DNA of 64,000 bases from Chamaea fasciata. Its lineage: Eukaryota; Chordata; Aves; Passeriformes; Sylviidae. Of the stretch, positions 1-11,035 are shown piece after piece. How positions within the stretch are numbered: position 1 is the first letter of the stretch; every line of letters begins with the position of its first letter. The translations under genes were made by a program, and so were the position numbers. The stretch covers positions 30,836,914 to 30,900,913 of the forward strand of contig JARCOQ010000009.1 of assembly GCA_029207755.1 (NCBI GenBank), given 5' to 3'. Under the pieces are notes generated by a model. It was not told the DNA's origin. It was given only the letters and a program-made list of their open reading frames with translations, and made no database searches.

Positions 1-3000
1 CATATACTTCAAAGTGAATTTCCCAGAACTGGAGATAGTCTATGCCCGCAGCATTATGGAAATTTCCTTTTTTCTGTGCATATGAAGGGAGCTTTCGGAG
101 CCAGCATTACTTCCATGGGGTCTTTGCCTGTGCCCCGATAAAGAGGATGTTTCTTTGGGCAGTTCTGGAGATCTCACCTCTCTTGGATTGTGAAGCCAAG
201 GGAAATGTTACCTCTGGTAGTCTGTGTCAAAGAAGCTCCAGAGATTGTCTGGGTTGGATCTGGGAGAATTGCAGCCGGCCTGTCAAGTCAAGGGGGCTCA
301 CGCTGTTATTTTTCTGCATTTCATGGCTCTGTTGTCTGAAGGTTGCTGTCCAGAACTAACAGGCATCAATGTTCAGAGACACAGGAGAAGTGCAAAACTG
401 CACTTCCAACCCTATGATAGCCATCTAAATGTATATCACAGTTCTAAGTGTATATATGGTGTGTATTGCCCTCACTCTACAAACAGCTGCTGCAGCAAGA
501 GACAAAGAACCTTAAGAAAATCACTATTGATGAGTTCCTGGTGCCCGGCTTTGTGTTTGGTGTGTGGAATAGAGCCCTGAATGAATCAGGGATCGATTCC
601 ATTTTCTGTAATTTAGTTAAATACATCAGGCTGAGCTATAAATTCTCCCTGTGAATTCCCCCAGTACCATTATTTCTTTCTTTGTTTACCAATGGCTGTA
701 ACCATCCCGTGAAGGATTAGTCACAGGAATGGGGGCTCTAATCAAGACACCAGGCTCCTAATTGGGTTTGTTGACTGTCATACAGTGCACTCATTACCAC
801 TTCTGTGTATGCCTGTGCTTCATCTTGGAGCACCTTTAACAAGACAAATCGAGAGCCCTTCTCCAGATAAACTCTATCCAGGGACGTGGGACACTTGTCA
901 GGGGAGCAGAAAGCCAATGTTTAAAGCCTTGCTCCACAGCCTTAAGAGGCCCTTTGAAGTAGGGCTTTCTTCATGACCCAGATGTCATTAGTCCCATGGA
1001 GTTTCCATGTTCATCTGGCCTTTCCAAGTTTTACTGCTGTTATTAAAATTCATGGAACTGAAATAAATCGAGGCTTGGGGAAGATTGGCTAATCTGCTCT
1101 TTTTATTGTATTTTTTTAATGTTCTGGAATTCTTAACTACAGATGAACTTTAAAAAATTATTTATTCACATAGCAGTTATTTGAAGGGATTCAAAGTACC
1201 TGTTTTCACATCACTTAAGGGGGAATATTCTATCAGCCCAAGTTCACTGAAAATTTGCTGGAGGTTCATCTGGAAGGTTCATGAACCTTGGCTGCTTTGC
1301 CTTGGTTTCAATGCCAGCAGAATCTTAAATGCATTTGCAGCAGATAAAAGAAGCTTCACCCCATGCCCTGGTGTATTAACAGTATTAATTAACTTACTCT
1401 GTAAACAAAAATGCTTGTAGGTGATCTAAACAGTCCAGCAGAGAATATTCATTAGGTGAAAAAACAGGAACCTAAAATATGTGAATGTTTGGAAGGTTTA
1501 AACACTTACAGATATTTGCATAAAGCCCCTAGGCGAATCCTACCGTGTGAGTGTTATTCTTACACTATTCCAACTACAAATTCAATGTTAGATTTATTTA
1601 AGAAACAATCTGCATCATCAGAGGGAGTAGGGGTGGCAGGAAATGCACAGGTGAAGCAAAGTCTGGCAGTGAGGTGTCCTGGGGGGCCAAGGGTGGAGAC
1701 AAGGCTCAGGGAAGAGCTGTGCTCTGGTACACCCAGTGCCAGCCCTTCTGTGCCCAGCTTCAGACCCCAAACTGGACACAGAAGTTTGGGCACACTGAGA
1801 GTAGAATGCCAGTCAAGCCATGAACAGCACCCCAGCTTCCCGGTGTGAACTGCAAACAGTATTACCAGAAGCCAGTGGAAGAAACGGTCAGAAACCCGCA
1901 ATGTGTGACAGAAAACCGTACCCATGACTGCCTTTTAGTCAGGTTTTATGTCTGCGTGTAAACAAAGGATTGCAGGCTTCTCTGTACAGAAAATTACCTT
2001 CCTTGTCTGGATAACTTCGGAAAAGATAACACTCTCTCTGCTGCCCTTCATCTGTCCTTATATCTTGTAGTTCTCACTTGCTGGAGAGCTGGACTAGACT
2101 GGGAGCATTTTCTCAAGAAGCTTCCAGGAGGGTAAAACTTGGCTTAATCAGGGAAAGGGAGCTCTGTAAATTGCATTCTTTAATGAAGCTATTGCACAAA
2201 ATAATATTCACCCTGATTCTTCATCTAAAACTGTCAAAGCTTCTTGATTTTGGTATTTTGAATCACTGAAATGCATTTTATTCTTCTGATCCAGAAATTT
2301 TAACACTGCAATTTAAAACAGAACTGCAACTTTCCTGTATATAAAAAATATGTACCTTTGTTTAGAAGAATGCTTGTATCTCTAATATGTATCAAGAGAT
2401 AAATGCTGAACACTTTTATAAATGTCAAAATACATTCATTTGAGTCATTATCAAATTCTAGTTTCAGTCTTAAAAGAATTTCTGAAGGAATTATTTGGAT
2501 TATTTCTTGACCACAGAAAAACTCGGGGTTTTTATAAAGAGATTTTATCAAAGAGCAGTCTTTTTAATTTTTTTAAAAAAGGCTTCTGTGCAGATGTTGA
2601 GTGTAGCAAATGACAGTGGATGAGCGGCTGATTCCTGAATCAGGAGCTGTCAGCATGAGCTGGTTCAGCTCTGTGCTGTGTAGGGGAAGAAGCCTCTGGA
2701 GCAAACTGTCCATGTCCATGCTACACTGAATTCCACCCTGGCTCTCCCCTGGTGGTTCCACAGTAATAATAATTATTATTTTATGAGTTTCACTTCAGTG
2801 TCTGTAACACTGCAAGGTACATGTTGGAGTTTTCAGAGTGTTCTTACAGCACAATGCCAAGAGCCCTTGGTGCCTGTGCTGTGGTTCTGCAGAACTGGAG
2901 AACTTTGCAGGGCAGAAGGAGTTAAACCTCCTTCATTCCTGCCCATACCATCCTTTGGGAGTCATCTTTGAGCAAACTAAAACCTCAGTTTGCCCAGGAA

Positions 3001-3014
3001 TTGTGGAGAGGTTA
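1..3014. other. Non-coding DNA, no gene recognised
   Basis: I see no recognisable gene, RNA gene or transposon here. Base composition is ordinary AT-leaning avian DNA. A small AT palindrome (AATAATAATTATTATT type) lies at about 2765-2780. The longest open frame is on the minus strand at 1560-1925 (121 codons). Its N-terminus is hydrophobic, but it shows no domain, repeat or conserved motif that I recognise, so I do not call it a gene. Confidence 0.6.
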
Positions 3015-3330
3015 CAGAATCACAGAATAGCTGGGATTGGAATGGACCTTTGGAGATGATCCAGTTCAAAGCCCCTGCCAAGGCAGGGTCACATGGAGCA
3101 GGTGGCCCAGGAGTGTGTCCAAGAGGGTTTGGGTTCTCTCCACAGAGGGACACCCCAGGATCTCCCTGTGGGGCCCTGCCACCCTCAACACAAAGTATTT
3201 CCTCATGTTGAGATGGAACTTCTTGGTTTTAGTTTACGGACATTGCTCCTTGTCCTGTCTCTGGGCAGCATTGAACAGAGCCTGGGATCACCCTCCGTGA
3301 ACCCAAACAACAGGTTGTTAAAGCCGCCCG
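3015..3330 (-). mobile_element. CR1 LINE fragment, 3' end, minus orientation
   Basis: Read on the minus strand this ends in the CR1 tail: the plus strand starts with CAGAATCACAGAATAG, the reverse complement of the ATTCTGTG repeats. It continues through the antisense of the usual CR1 3' region, including 'tggacctttggagatgatcc', the block near 3190 about fast cut-off in the 5' direction ('tatttcctcatgttgagatgg') and 'ttgctccttgtcctgtc' near 3243. The element is 5'-truncated, as CR1 copies usually are, and its 5' end points right toward another CR1 on the opposite strand. The 5' boundary is approximate. Confidence 0.85.
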
Positions 3331-3529
3331 TGGTAGGCACAGGGAAATGAACTGCTGACTCTGGACAGGAGCCCAGGGGTGCCCGGGGGGGCACCGGGCC
3401 AATGGCCCCTGGGCTGTGCCAGCCATGGGGTGGCCACAGGCCCAGGGCAGGGCCCGTCCCCTGGGCTGGCCCTGCCGAGGGACCTCCAGGGCTGTGCCCA
3501 GTGCTGTCCCTCCCGGCCAGGGAGCCCCG
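3331..3529. other. GC-rich core between two head-to-head CR1 fragments
   Basis: About 200 bases of very GC-rich DNA separate the 5' ends of a minus and a plus CR1 fragment. It contains a G7 run near 3383 and several CpGs. It could be the 5' continuation of one of the two CR1 copies, or unrelated sequence trapped between them. I cannot assign it to a known repeat with confidence. Confidence 0.4.
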
Positions 3530-3960
3530 GAGGGGCTGGAGCGTGTCCAGGGAAGGGAAGGGAGCTGGGGAAGGGGCTGGAGCCCCAGGAGAGGCTGAGG
3601 GAGCTGGGAAAGGGGCTCAGCCTGGAGAAAAGGAGGCTCAGGGGGGACCTTGTGGCTCTGCACAACTCCTGACAGGAGGGGACAGCCAGGGGGGGTCGGG
3701 CTCTGCTCCCAGGGAACAGGGACAGGACAAGGGGAAATGGCCTCAGGCTGTGCCAGGGGAGGCTCAGGTTGGATATTAGGAAATATTTCCTCATCAAAAG
3801 AGTAGCCAGGTGAGAGTCCCCATTCCTGGAAGTAGTCAAAATATGTGTGCATGTGGTATTTGGGGACATTGTTAATGGTGACCATGACCATGGTACACGG
3901 TTGATGGTTGGAATGTAGGATCTTAAAGGCATTTTCCAGCCTTAATGATTCTGTGATTCC
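3530..3960 (+). mobile_element. CR1 LINE fragment, 3' end, plus orientation
   Basis: The segment has the typical CR1 order: 'ctggagcgtgtccag', then 'cagcctggagaaaaggagg', then 'acaaggggaaatggcctca', then 'ggttggatattaggaaatat', ending in the tail AATGATTCTGTGATTCC at 3944-3960. It is 5'-truncated. From about 3560 to 3768 it is nearly identical to the CR1 at 30555-30991 (about three differences in 209 bases), but after that the two copies belong to different subfamily types. Open frames here (for example 3379-3672 and 3402-3779) are not CR1 ORF2 products and are not annotated. Confidence 0.9.
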
Positions 3961-6186
3961 ATAAATAGGTGGAATGGTGGAGAGCTGTGGTGTTGTGTTC
4001 ACACCTTGCGTGGTAGGGACGTATCCACTGCCACTGAGAAAACAAAAGCTTTCCAGAAAGAGTTCCTCCAAACAGAAGCTGTGAGACAACCTGCTGATGG
4101 CAGTGGACAAGTTGCTTTAGTGTCATTGCTCCTTCCGGAACTTCCTGGGAGATTTGTGTCTGGGGACTGCTGTCACATTTGAGGGAGGCTCAGCCCCTGC
4201 CAGGGGAAGCTCTGTGGCTCTGGTAATGCGCTGTGGCTCCTCACAGCTCTCATACACAAAGGAAATGGGCATGCTGACTTTGAAACAAAAGCTTTGGTGT
4301 CTGCACATCTCTTTTTGCATGTGCCAGCACTGAAAACAAATCCAGAAGCATTTTTCAACAGTTTGGCCCATAAGCTTTTTGGTTTGTGCAAACCACAGGG
4401 GATGGTGAGAGAGTCTAGATTAATTTTGAAAACTTGGCATATGAGATTCAGCTTGCATAAATTTAATGTGTGCTTGCAACAACAATACGAACCTCTCATG
4501 CTGCTGAGCTTTAAACTTTCCCCTTCCTCTGAGAAAAAGAAATTCTCGTTTTCACTGGTAAGCCAGCAAAGTGAAAATCTCTCCAGAACACATCAACAGT
4601 AGGAAAAAGCAAAAATTTCATCTTCAATTCATTAGGGAATGGAAAGCAATGCAGAGAAAGTTAAGATTTTATTGCCAGTGACAGTCATGAGCCTTTGTTT
4701 GGAACGTGAATTCCACACACAAAAAAACCCCAAAAACCAAAAACAAAACCTCACGGAAATAATTCTGCAAAGATGAAGAGGACAACAAGGCTAATGCTAT
4801 GTTTCTGGAGTATTCCTTTGCAAGATCTATCTTAAATGGGAAGAAACAAAGAAAAAAAAATCAGCCTGGATTACAGGAATCTGTCATAATTCAGTGTAAT
4901 TGACGGCAGGCAAGGAAAGTGAAATTGAAGGAGTATTGCCATAGAGCACACACAGCCAACTTGTGATGCTGGAAGCCAGAGAGGGTGACAGCTGAACACT
5001 ACACAGCTGAGTGTTGTTGCTGGTTTTTGGCTAAGGCTGGTGGGGTTTTTGTCACCAGCAATGATAGGCGGAGCCATGTCTGTATAGAGGGGATCAAATT
5101 GAACATAACTGGATGCAGGATGGAGTAAAAGGAATTGAAGATAAGATGCTTCCCACAAGTATCAGCAAATATCTTTCCTCTACAGAAACATGGGGGGGAA
5201 AATAAAAAACAAACCACAAGTTGTTTTTAACAGTGAATTATTCCAACAGCCCCCCACTTTTATCCTGTTGTCACTTTTTCTACATCTCTATCCCCATCCC
5301 CTCCAAAACGGATTTTGTTTCTCAGAGAAGCTCCACATGAGTCAGGAGTCATTCAAGTGTTTTGTCCTGTCAAAAATGCAGTTATTCCTTGAGCTGTGAG
5401 GAAACAATGACTGGGACACCGTCATGTTCATGGGGCTGCTTTAGTTTGTTTACTATTACAAATATCTTAAGACAAAAAGCAAAAATCATCTTTCTGAATG
5501 TGTTTATGGAGGACGGGCTCTTGCCCCACTAGGATTTATGTGCTAGTTGGACTTTACTGTTTTCCTAATTGGAGTAGACTGGCTTTTGCACCTTCCTGAG
5601 GAACATTTATCTCACTTCATACGGGGAGATGATTTTTCCTTACTTCAGCTTGCTTCCTCTTTCCACAGCAGCTGGGAATAAAGAGCAGTGAATTCATTAG
5701 CAAACTTCACACTGACTCTGTATAACACATCAACAGTAAACTCACACACAGAGGTGAACCCAGTCCCTCTCCCCAAAATCTCAGGTGCTGACAGAGTAAA
5801 ATATTCCACGGAACAAAGGTTAGTGAACCACCACTGACACTGACTGGGTGATCAAGGGGGAACAGGAGTGTTTGTACTGGGGAAAACTGGACACACTGCC
5901 GCCTAATTAAGCCAGAATTAGAGTTCTTGTTTTGCAGTAATGAAATTTGTCACAGAAATACTGAAAATCACCTCCTCATGTTGTGATTTCTCCTAAATTT
6001 CTCCCACTAAAGCTATGTCTGAAGGAAACATTTCCACAAAAACTTGCTGTTCGACCCCGAGGTCTCTGCATGCCGCCCCGAGCAGCTTTAATTCACTAAA
6101 AGAAATCATACATAGCAAAATGTGCAAATAAATTAACTGCTGTATTTGCATGATAGCATTGATGTATCATTAAGTGCAATAAGCAG
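3961..6186. other. Non-coding DNA, no gene recognised
   Basis: No recognisable gene or transposon. An A/C-rich low-complexity patch (poly-A and CCCC runs) lies at about 4714-4752. The remaining open frames are below about 110 codons and look random, without signal peptide, domain or codon pattern that I can support. Confidence 0.55.
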
Positions 6187-6393
6187 GGAATCACAGAGTC
6201 CATGAGGGTGGGAAAGACAAATCCTGCTCCCCCTGCACTGCCAAGGCCCCCACTAAACCAGGTAGGTACCCAAGTGCCACCTGTCGAAGTCTTTAAAATC
6301 CCCCCAGGTAAAGTGACTCCTTCACTGCAGCCTCTTCCAGTGCTGGACAAACCTCGGAAGAAGGAGTTTTTCCTAATAGCCAAGAAGAATAAT
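6187..6393 (-). mobile_element. CR1 LINE fragment, 3' end, minus orientation
   Basis: The plus strand starts GGAATCACAGAG and continues through the antisense of a CR1 subfamily with 'cactgccaaggcccccactaaacca' (written across 6235-6260), 'gtctttaaaatccccccagg' and 'gtttttcctaatagcc'. On the minus strand these are the 'ttaggaaaaa', 'cctggggggattttaaa' and 'ttggcagtg' blocks of the CR1 3' region. The copy is diverged and 5'-truncated. Both boundaries are approximate to about 10 bases. Confidence 0.8.
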
Positions 6394-8187
6394 CATGGGA
6401 TATAATAGAAGGATGTGGGAGAAAAAGCTGAAGAATTCTGTGGACTTTTCCTCTAGATAACATTGTGGAATAATAGCTGTCCTAAATTGTCCTTAAATTT
6501 GGGGCTACAAAACTAAATGTACAGAGGATAAACGATTTGAAGGAGAGCAATGTGGAATAGAATTTAACTGATTTTGTGGCTGCACATAGAAACATGGAAA
6601 ATAGCATGAAACAAAATGAAATGGTTTAGTTTTTAGTAGCAACCGTTAAAATATTTCTTTATTTCCTTGGATTTTAAATTGTACTGAGCCATAATTACTG
6701 AGTAAATACAGATTTAAAATTAATTCAGTTTGGGGCAAACTTCGGCTAACTTTTTAAGCTTGAGATAAATTGAGCATCTGAGTGCTTACTGCAGTGCAAA
6801 GAAATTCATCATTTTGTTTGACTAAATGTCAATTCTTTTTATAGGATTGTAATGGTTTTAAATTGAAGTCACAAAATTGTGAGAGAGTGATTAAAAGATT
6901 TGCTGTCATCAGATTAAAATTTAGAGAAATACTTTAAACTGAGGAATATATTTTCAGGTCAATGAGCAGGGTAATGGTTGAACACTTTTCCATTCAAGTA
7001 CAATTAGTATTTATGAATTATTAATTCAATCAGTCCTTTTGTTGGGCATTAATTTGAAGAACTATGTGGAAGCACATGTAATTCCTTCTTCATGTGATGT
7101 GAAGGCCACAGAGAAGCGGGCACTTGTGTAGGAAGATACTTCAGGAAGGAATGAAACCCATGGAAAATTTTCTAGTTCAACCCCAAAATCAGAGAAATGG
7201 AGGAGCTGTAGGAGCCAGGTGAGTGTTTGTCCCATCAAATAACATTAAGTCTTCCTGTACCCCATTTTGCCCCTCCGGCAGTGCAATTCTGCCCTCAGGC
7301 CTCATAGCTTGTGTGATTTCTCTGTATTCTCGTGGCCCAGCACCAAAAATGGGGTGATGGCAGCAACCACTGCACACTCATGTGCTCTGCTTGTCATTCA
7401 GAGAGTTGAAGCAGAGTTTTTTCGTACAGAAATATCCAGGTAGCTATTTCCATTTTTTGATCTTTTATTTGGAATAGATCCTCAATGTCTCATTTGCTCT
7501 GGTAGAAAATGTTTTGGTGTCTTCTGTGTTGCTTCAGGGACTAGGAAACCCTCCATGCACTCCTGTGGCCAAAAGGGGCGAAGGAATAGGCCCCAGGAGT
7601 ACAGGTGCTGGAAGAGAGGGAGGGAGGGAGCTCTGTGTGTTGGACCAGGCACATCAGCATCTTCTCCAGGCTGAGATCAGGGATTCTTCCTCCTGCACTG
7701 AGCTGTCAGCCTGTTTCTATGGTGATCTCCAAGACACTGATGGATTTGCTCTGGTTATGTAACACATTCCAAAAGTGCCTCAGTGTAACCACTGGGCTCT
7801 CTGAACGCTGTCAGTGGTTTGGGGCACAGCCTGGACGTCAGGACAGACAATGGGCTTCATCTGCTTACGTGTGAGTGGGTGTTTGAACAGAAGTAGAGGA
7901 GGCCCACGTGTCTGAAGTCAGCTTCCCCCTCATCTGGTCACTGTTGCCGCTGGGCTGAGCAGCTGTGACGTGTGCTGCTGAAGGCTTTGCTGCAAACATG
8001 CTGGAGATTTTGGGGAGGGCACCCATCATGTATTTTCTCTCATGGATGTGAGCTGCCAAGTGCATAATCCCCGGGCACTCCATTTCACCTGGCTCTCTGA
8101 TTTTCTTTTTGCTTTCTGCATCCACAGAGTCACACCGTAATCAAACTGATTACCCCTAGTGTTCTCCCTGTGCCTTTGCTGGAGTAT
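6394..8187. other. AT-rich non-coding DNA, then ordinary sequence
   Basis: The part from about 6600 to 7080 is AT-rich, free of known repeats and rich in TAATTA/AATTAAT-type words, so it is a candidate conserved non-coding block by appearance only. A good-looking 5' splice site (CCAG|GTGAGTG) lies at 7219, but there is no convincing exon upstream of it. A GGGA run lies at about 7617-7632. No gene is recognised. Confidence 0.45.
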
Positions 8188-8322
8188 TCCTTTCCTTCCC
8201 CTTCCCCTTCCCCTTCCCCTTCCCCTTCCCCTTCCCCTTCCCCTTCCCCTTCCCCTTCCCCTTCCCCTTCCCCTTCCCCTTCCCCTTCCCCTTCCCCTTC
8301 CCCTTCCCCTTCCCCTTCCCTT
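8188..8322. repeat. Hexanucleotide microsatellite (TTCCCC)20 / (GGGGAA)20
   Basis: The stretch 8196-8315 is twenty perfect, uninterrupted copies of TTCCCC, with partial units on both sides. One strand is all pyrimidine and the other all purine, with G4 runs every six bases. This is the composition expected of G-quadruplex (purine strand) and triplex/H-DNA structures. The array is open in all frames, giving Ser-Pro, Phe-Pro and Leu-Pro dipeptides on the plus strand and Gly-Arg, Gly-Glu and Gly-Lys on the minus strand. The open frames across it (8170-8580 plus and 8026-8403 minus) are therefore consequences of the repeat, not evidence of a gene. Confidence 0.98.
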
Positions 8323-9329
8323 GTAGTTCACACTGTATTTGGGGCAGGTCCTTTTTTTAAACCACACTCTCCTTTCTCCGCCTCCCTCCCTGCACACACA
8401 CACACCATCTGCCTTTCCTGGGTTTATTTGGTTTCATGGAAATGTCATCTCTCTTTTAGAGCAGATGGATCCAGGTGGTTCCTGCTGGAGTTAAATGCCA
8501 GGGAGGGGGCTCATGCCATGGGCTCCTGCCATGTGGCAATCCATGCCATACACCCCTGGACTACCAAAGGGGACACTTAGCAAAGCCGCCTTGTCTCCTG
8601 TTGGCAACGAGCAGTGACAGAGAAAAAGCTCAGAGAATTCAAACCATCAGTAGCTGGGTTTGTGACCTAAACTGAAGGCTTAATGCTTGGATGTTTGGCT
8701 GTCTTGGAGGTCATTGCCTCTAAAATTCTTGCTTGCTCTGCATGTTGCCTTGAGGATTTATATCAGAAATGTTTCTAAATATCCATTACATATATTTAAA
8801 AATATATATTATTAAAATATGAATTGATCAGTGTTGTCATGGCACATATTTGCCACACTAGATGAGCAGTGTGGCACATTACTGGGTTTAGCTGTAGTCA
8901 GAATACTCCACCGTGGATCTACTGCTATCAAGTTGTTGATGGGTGCCTGTAAATTTCCTAAATCCTTTGAAATGAAAATGAAGCAAGATCTGAGAGGGAA
9001 TACAAAATGGACAGACAGGACATAGATACACCTCCCAAGGTCTCCATGAATATGCTGCATGACTAGATTGTTTAGATGGCCAGTAGCTATACTAAATCCA
9101 GCTACTTTTGGGTTCTTGCTTCCTTAGCAGATGCTGTGTTCAGAATAGGAATTGTCTTTCTGCTCCTTCTTCCTTGTGAGTAATTTAAATGTGCTTCAGT
9201 GGCATTCCACCAAAGCTCAAGGCCACTGTTTCCAGTAGCACTGTGTGGCTGCCATGACGTGCCATCAAAATTCAATGTTTTTTTAACTGCCCAGTTTCGT
9301 ACATTTAAAAGAAGAAACTTTTTCCTATT
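8323..9329. other. Non-coding DNA, no gene recognised
   Basis: A short (CA)n run lies at 8393-8405 and an AT-rich patch at about 8785-8822. Otherwise I see nothing that I can assign. No open frame here carries recognisable features. Confidence 0.5.
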
Positions 9330-9497
9330 GCCCCGTCCAACCTGGCATTGGGCACTTCCAGGGATCCAGGGGCAGCCACAGCTGCTGTGGGCACCCTGTG
9401 CCAGGTCCTCACTCCCTTCTCCCAGGGAACAATTTCTTCTTAATGTCCAATCCAAACTTTCCCTCTTTCAGTTTAAAGCCAAAATATGCTGTACCTC
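9330..9497 (-). mobile_element. CR1 LINE internal fragment, minus orientation, tail missing
   Basis: The plus strand carries the antisense CR1 blocks 'gtccaacctggcattgggca', 'cacttccagggatccagggg', 'gggcaccctgtgccagg', 'aatttcttcttaatgtcc' and 'tttcagtttaaagcc'. The 3' tail repeats that should lie at the left are absent, so either the 3' part was deleted after insertion or it has decayed. Boundaries are approximate. Confidence 0.8.
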
Positions 9498-10857
9498 TAG
9501 TCCAGATAGGGTAATATATACAGGGCCAGAAGAATCCTTTCATATTTCACATCACCTGCACTTAACACAGAGCCTTAAATTAACCCCTAGTCAGGGGAAG
9601 GAAGCTTTTCTAAAGGACTGTTCATCCCACATTAAAATTGTTCTCTTTGTGTCAGGTGAGTTGAGTTGCCCTTCCCATTCAGCAGCAAGTAGCTCTGAGT
9701 AGTTTTGGCTGAATGTGTAATCTGTGGATGGTTGAAGTAAGGCTCCGCTCATGGAAAGCAGTGAAATTCGTATGGATGTGAACCCTCAGGTGCCTCTTTC
9801 TGGGGGAGGACTGACCCACAGCAGTGACTGGGGAACTGTTAAAAACAGGCAAGTCCCACTGGCACCACTGGGGTGTGGAAGGAGGCTGGGAACATGTCAT
9901 GCAGAGAAGTCGTGGGAGCTCCAGGCTCCTCTGGGGTGAGGAAAGCCAGTGCCAGGCAGGGTGGGAATGCAGATGAGCAGGGAGATGTGAGAGGTTTCCC
10001 ACCCCTCATATGCCAGGCAGGGATGGCTGCACCAAATGTGATTTTCCTCAGCCTCACCTGCTGGACTTGCTGCTGTCTTTTTCCCCCCATACCCCTCCCC
10101 CTCTGCTTTTTGTGCACAGAAAAAAAACAGTTACCTAAATTTTCTTGGTTTTCCCTGAGCTTGTTTGTCTTACCAAAGTCAGTGCTGTTAGCAGAGGAAG
10201 ATGATAATTTTCCATGGAAACCAGTGGAAAAGGAAGCAGGTTTCAAAATAACCTCCACACATACACTTGAGGCATCTTAGTGCCTGTTGTATTCATTTCA
10301 GGGACAGGGACCCAGACACAGCATGACAAATGACATGCTTGGTGTCACCAGGCATTGAGAGCAGGAAGCTGAGGGCTTGAATCTCTGTCTGTTGTCTCAG
10401 TCACAGCTCCTTCTTAGTGTTTTTTGTAGGTTTTGATTGAATTTTTGAAACATTTGGCTTTTTTCCTTCCGGTAGATGCTCCAGCCTGTTTTGTGGCTTT
10501 TCTATGTGAGTGAGAAGCATTCACCCACGAAAAATAAAATTACTCATTGTTTCACAAGTAACTGATTCATGTTTTGAAACGGGGGGATGGAGTAGGATTT
10601 AGGGAGATCAGGAATTGTCCTGTTTCATCATAAAGCAGAAAATGAGCTTTGTCAAAATTGTGGCCCTGTCTAGACTGGAAAACATGTCTGTGTGTGTCCC
10701 CAAAATGGATGTGATTGTCCACAATGGCAACACCTCCAGGTATGAACGTTCCACCTGATCAAAGAGCACAGGTAGCAGCTGGACAGGTTCCTTCATGTGA
10801 GGGTTGCTGTGTTGGTGTCAAAAGGGGTGTGCTCTTGTTCAGGCAGCAAAGAAATCA
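9498..10857. other. Non-coding DNA, no gene recognised
   Basis: No repeat, RNA gene or protein motif recognised. Open frames on both strands at about 9680-10280 overlap one another and have no family features. Confidence 0.5.
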
Positions 10858-11035
10858 CCATGGAATCTTGGAATGGTTTAGGTTGAAGAGGATTGCCTGG
10901 TTCTAAGCCCCTGCCATGGGAAGGCACAACTTCCACTAGACCAGGTAGATCAGTACCCCATCCCACCTGGCCTTGGATGATTCTAAAGAAGTCATCCCTC
11001 TTAACTCTCGTATTGTGTTGGAAAATGAACCCACC
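10858..11035 (-). mobile_element. CR1 LINE fragment, 3' end, minus orientation
   Basis: The plus strand reads 'atggaatcttggaatggttt', followed by 'aagcccctgccatggg', 'acttccactagaccagg' and 'cacctggccttgga', all antisense CR1 3' blocks. The tail is decayed but visible at the left. The copy is diverged and runs out of recognisable similarity at about 11035. Confidence 0.8.

Noticed and set aside
1560..1925. 121-codon minus-strand frame with a hydrophobic N-terminus
   Set aside because: There is no recognisable family, splice support or start context, and another open frame overlaps it on the plus strand. It is likely chance.
3229..4110. 293-codon open frame on the minus strand, the longest in the window
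   Set aside because: It runs antisense through the plus CR1 and into the minus CR1. It shows no CR1 ORF2 or other protein feature and its length comes from GC-rich composition.
8026..8403. 125-codon minus-strand frame rich in Gly-Arg
   Set aside because: The Gly-Arg stretch is just the translated GGGGAA microsatellite. The other frames are equally open.
8170..8580. 136-codon plus-strand frame with a Ser-Pro repeat
   Set aside because: It is the microsatellite translated in another frame, with no gene context.
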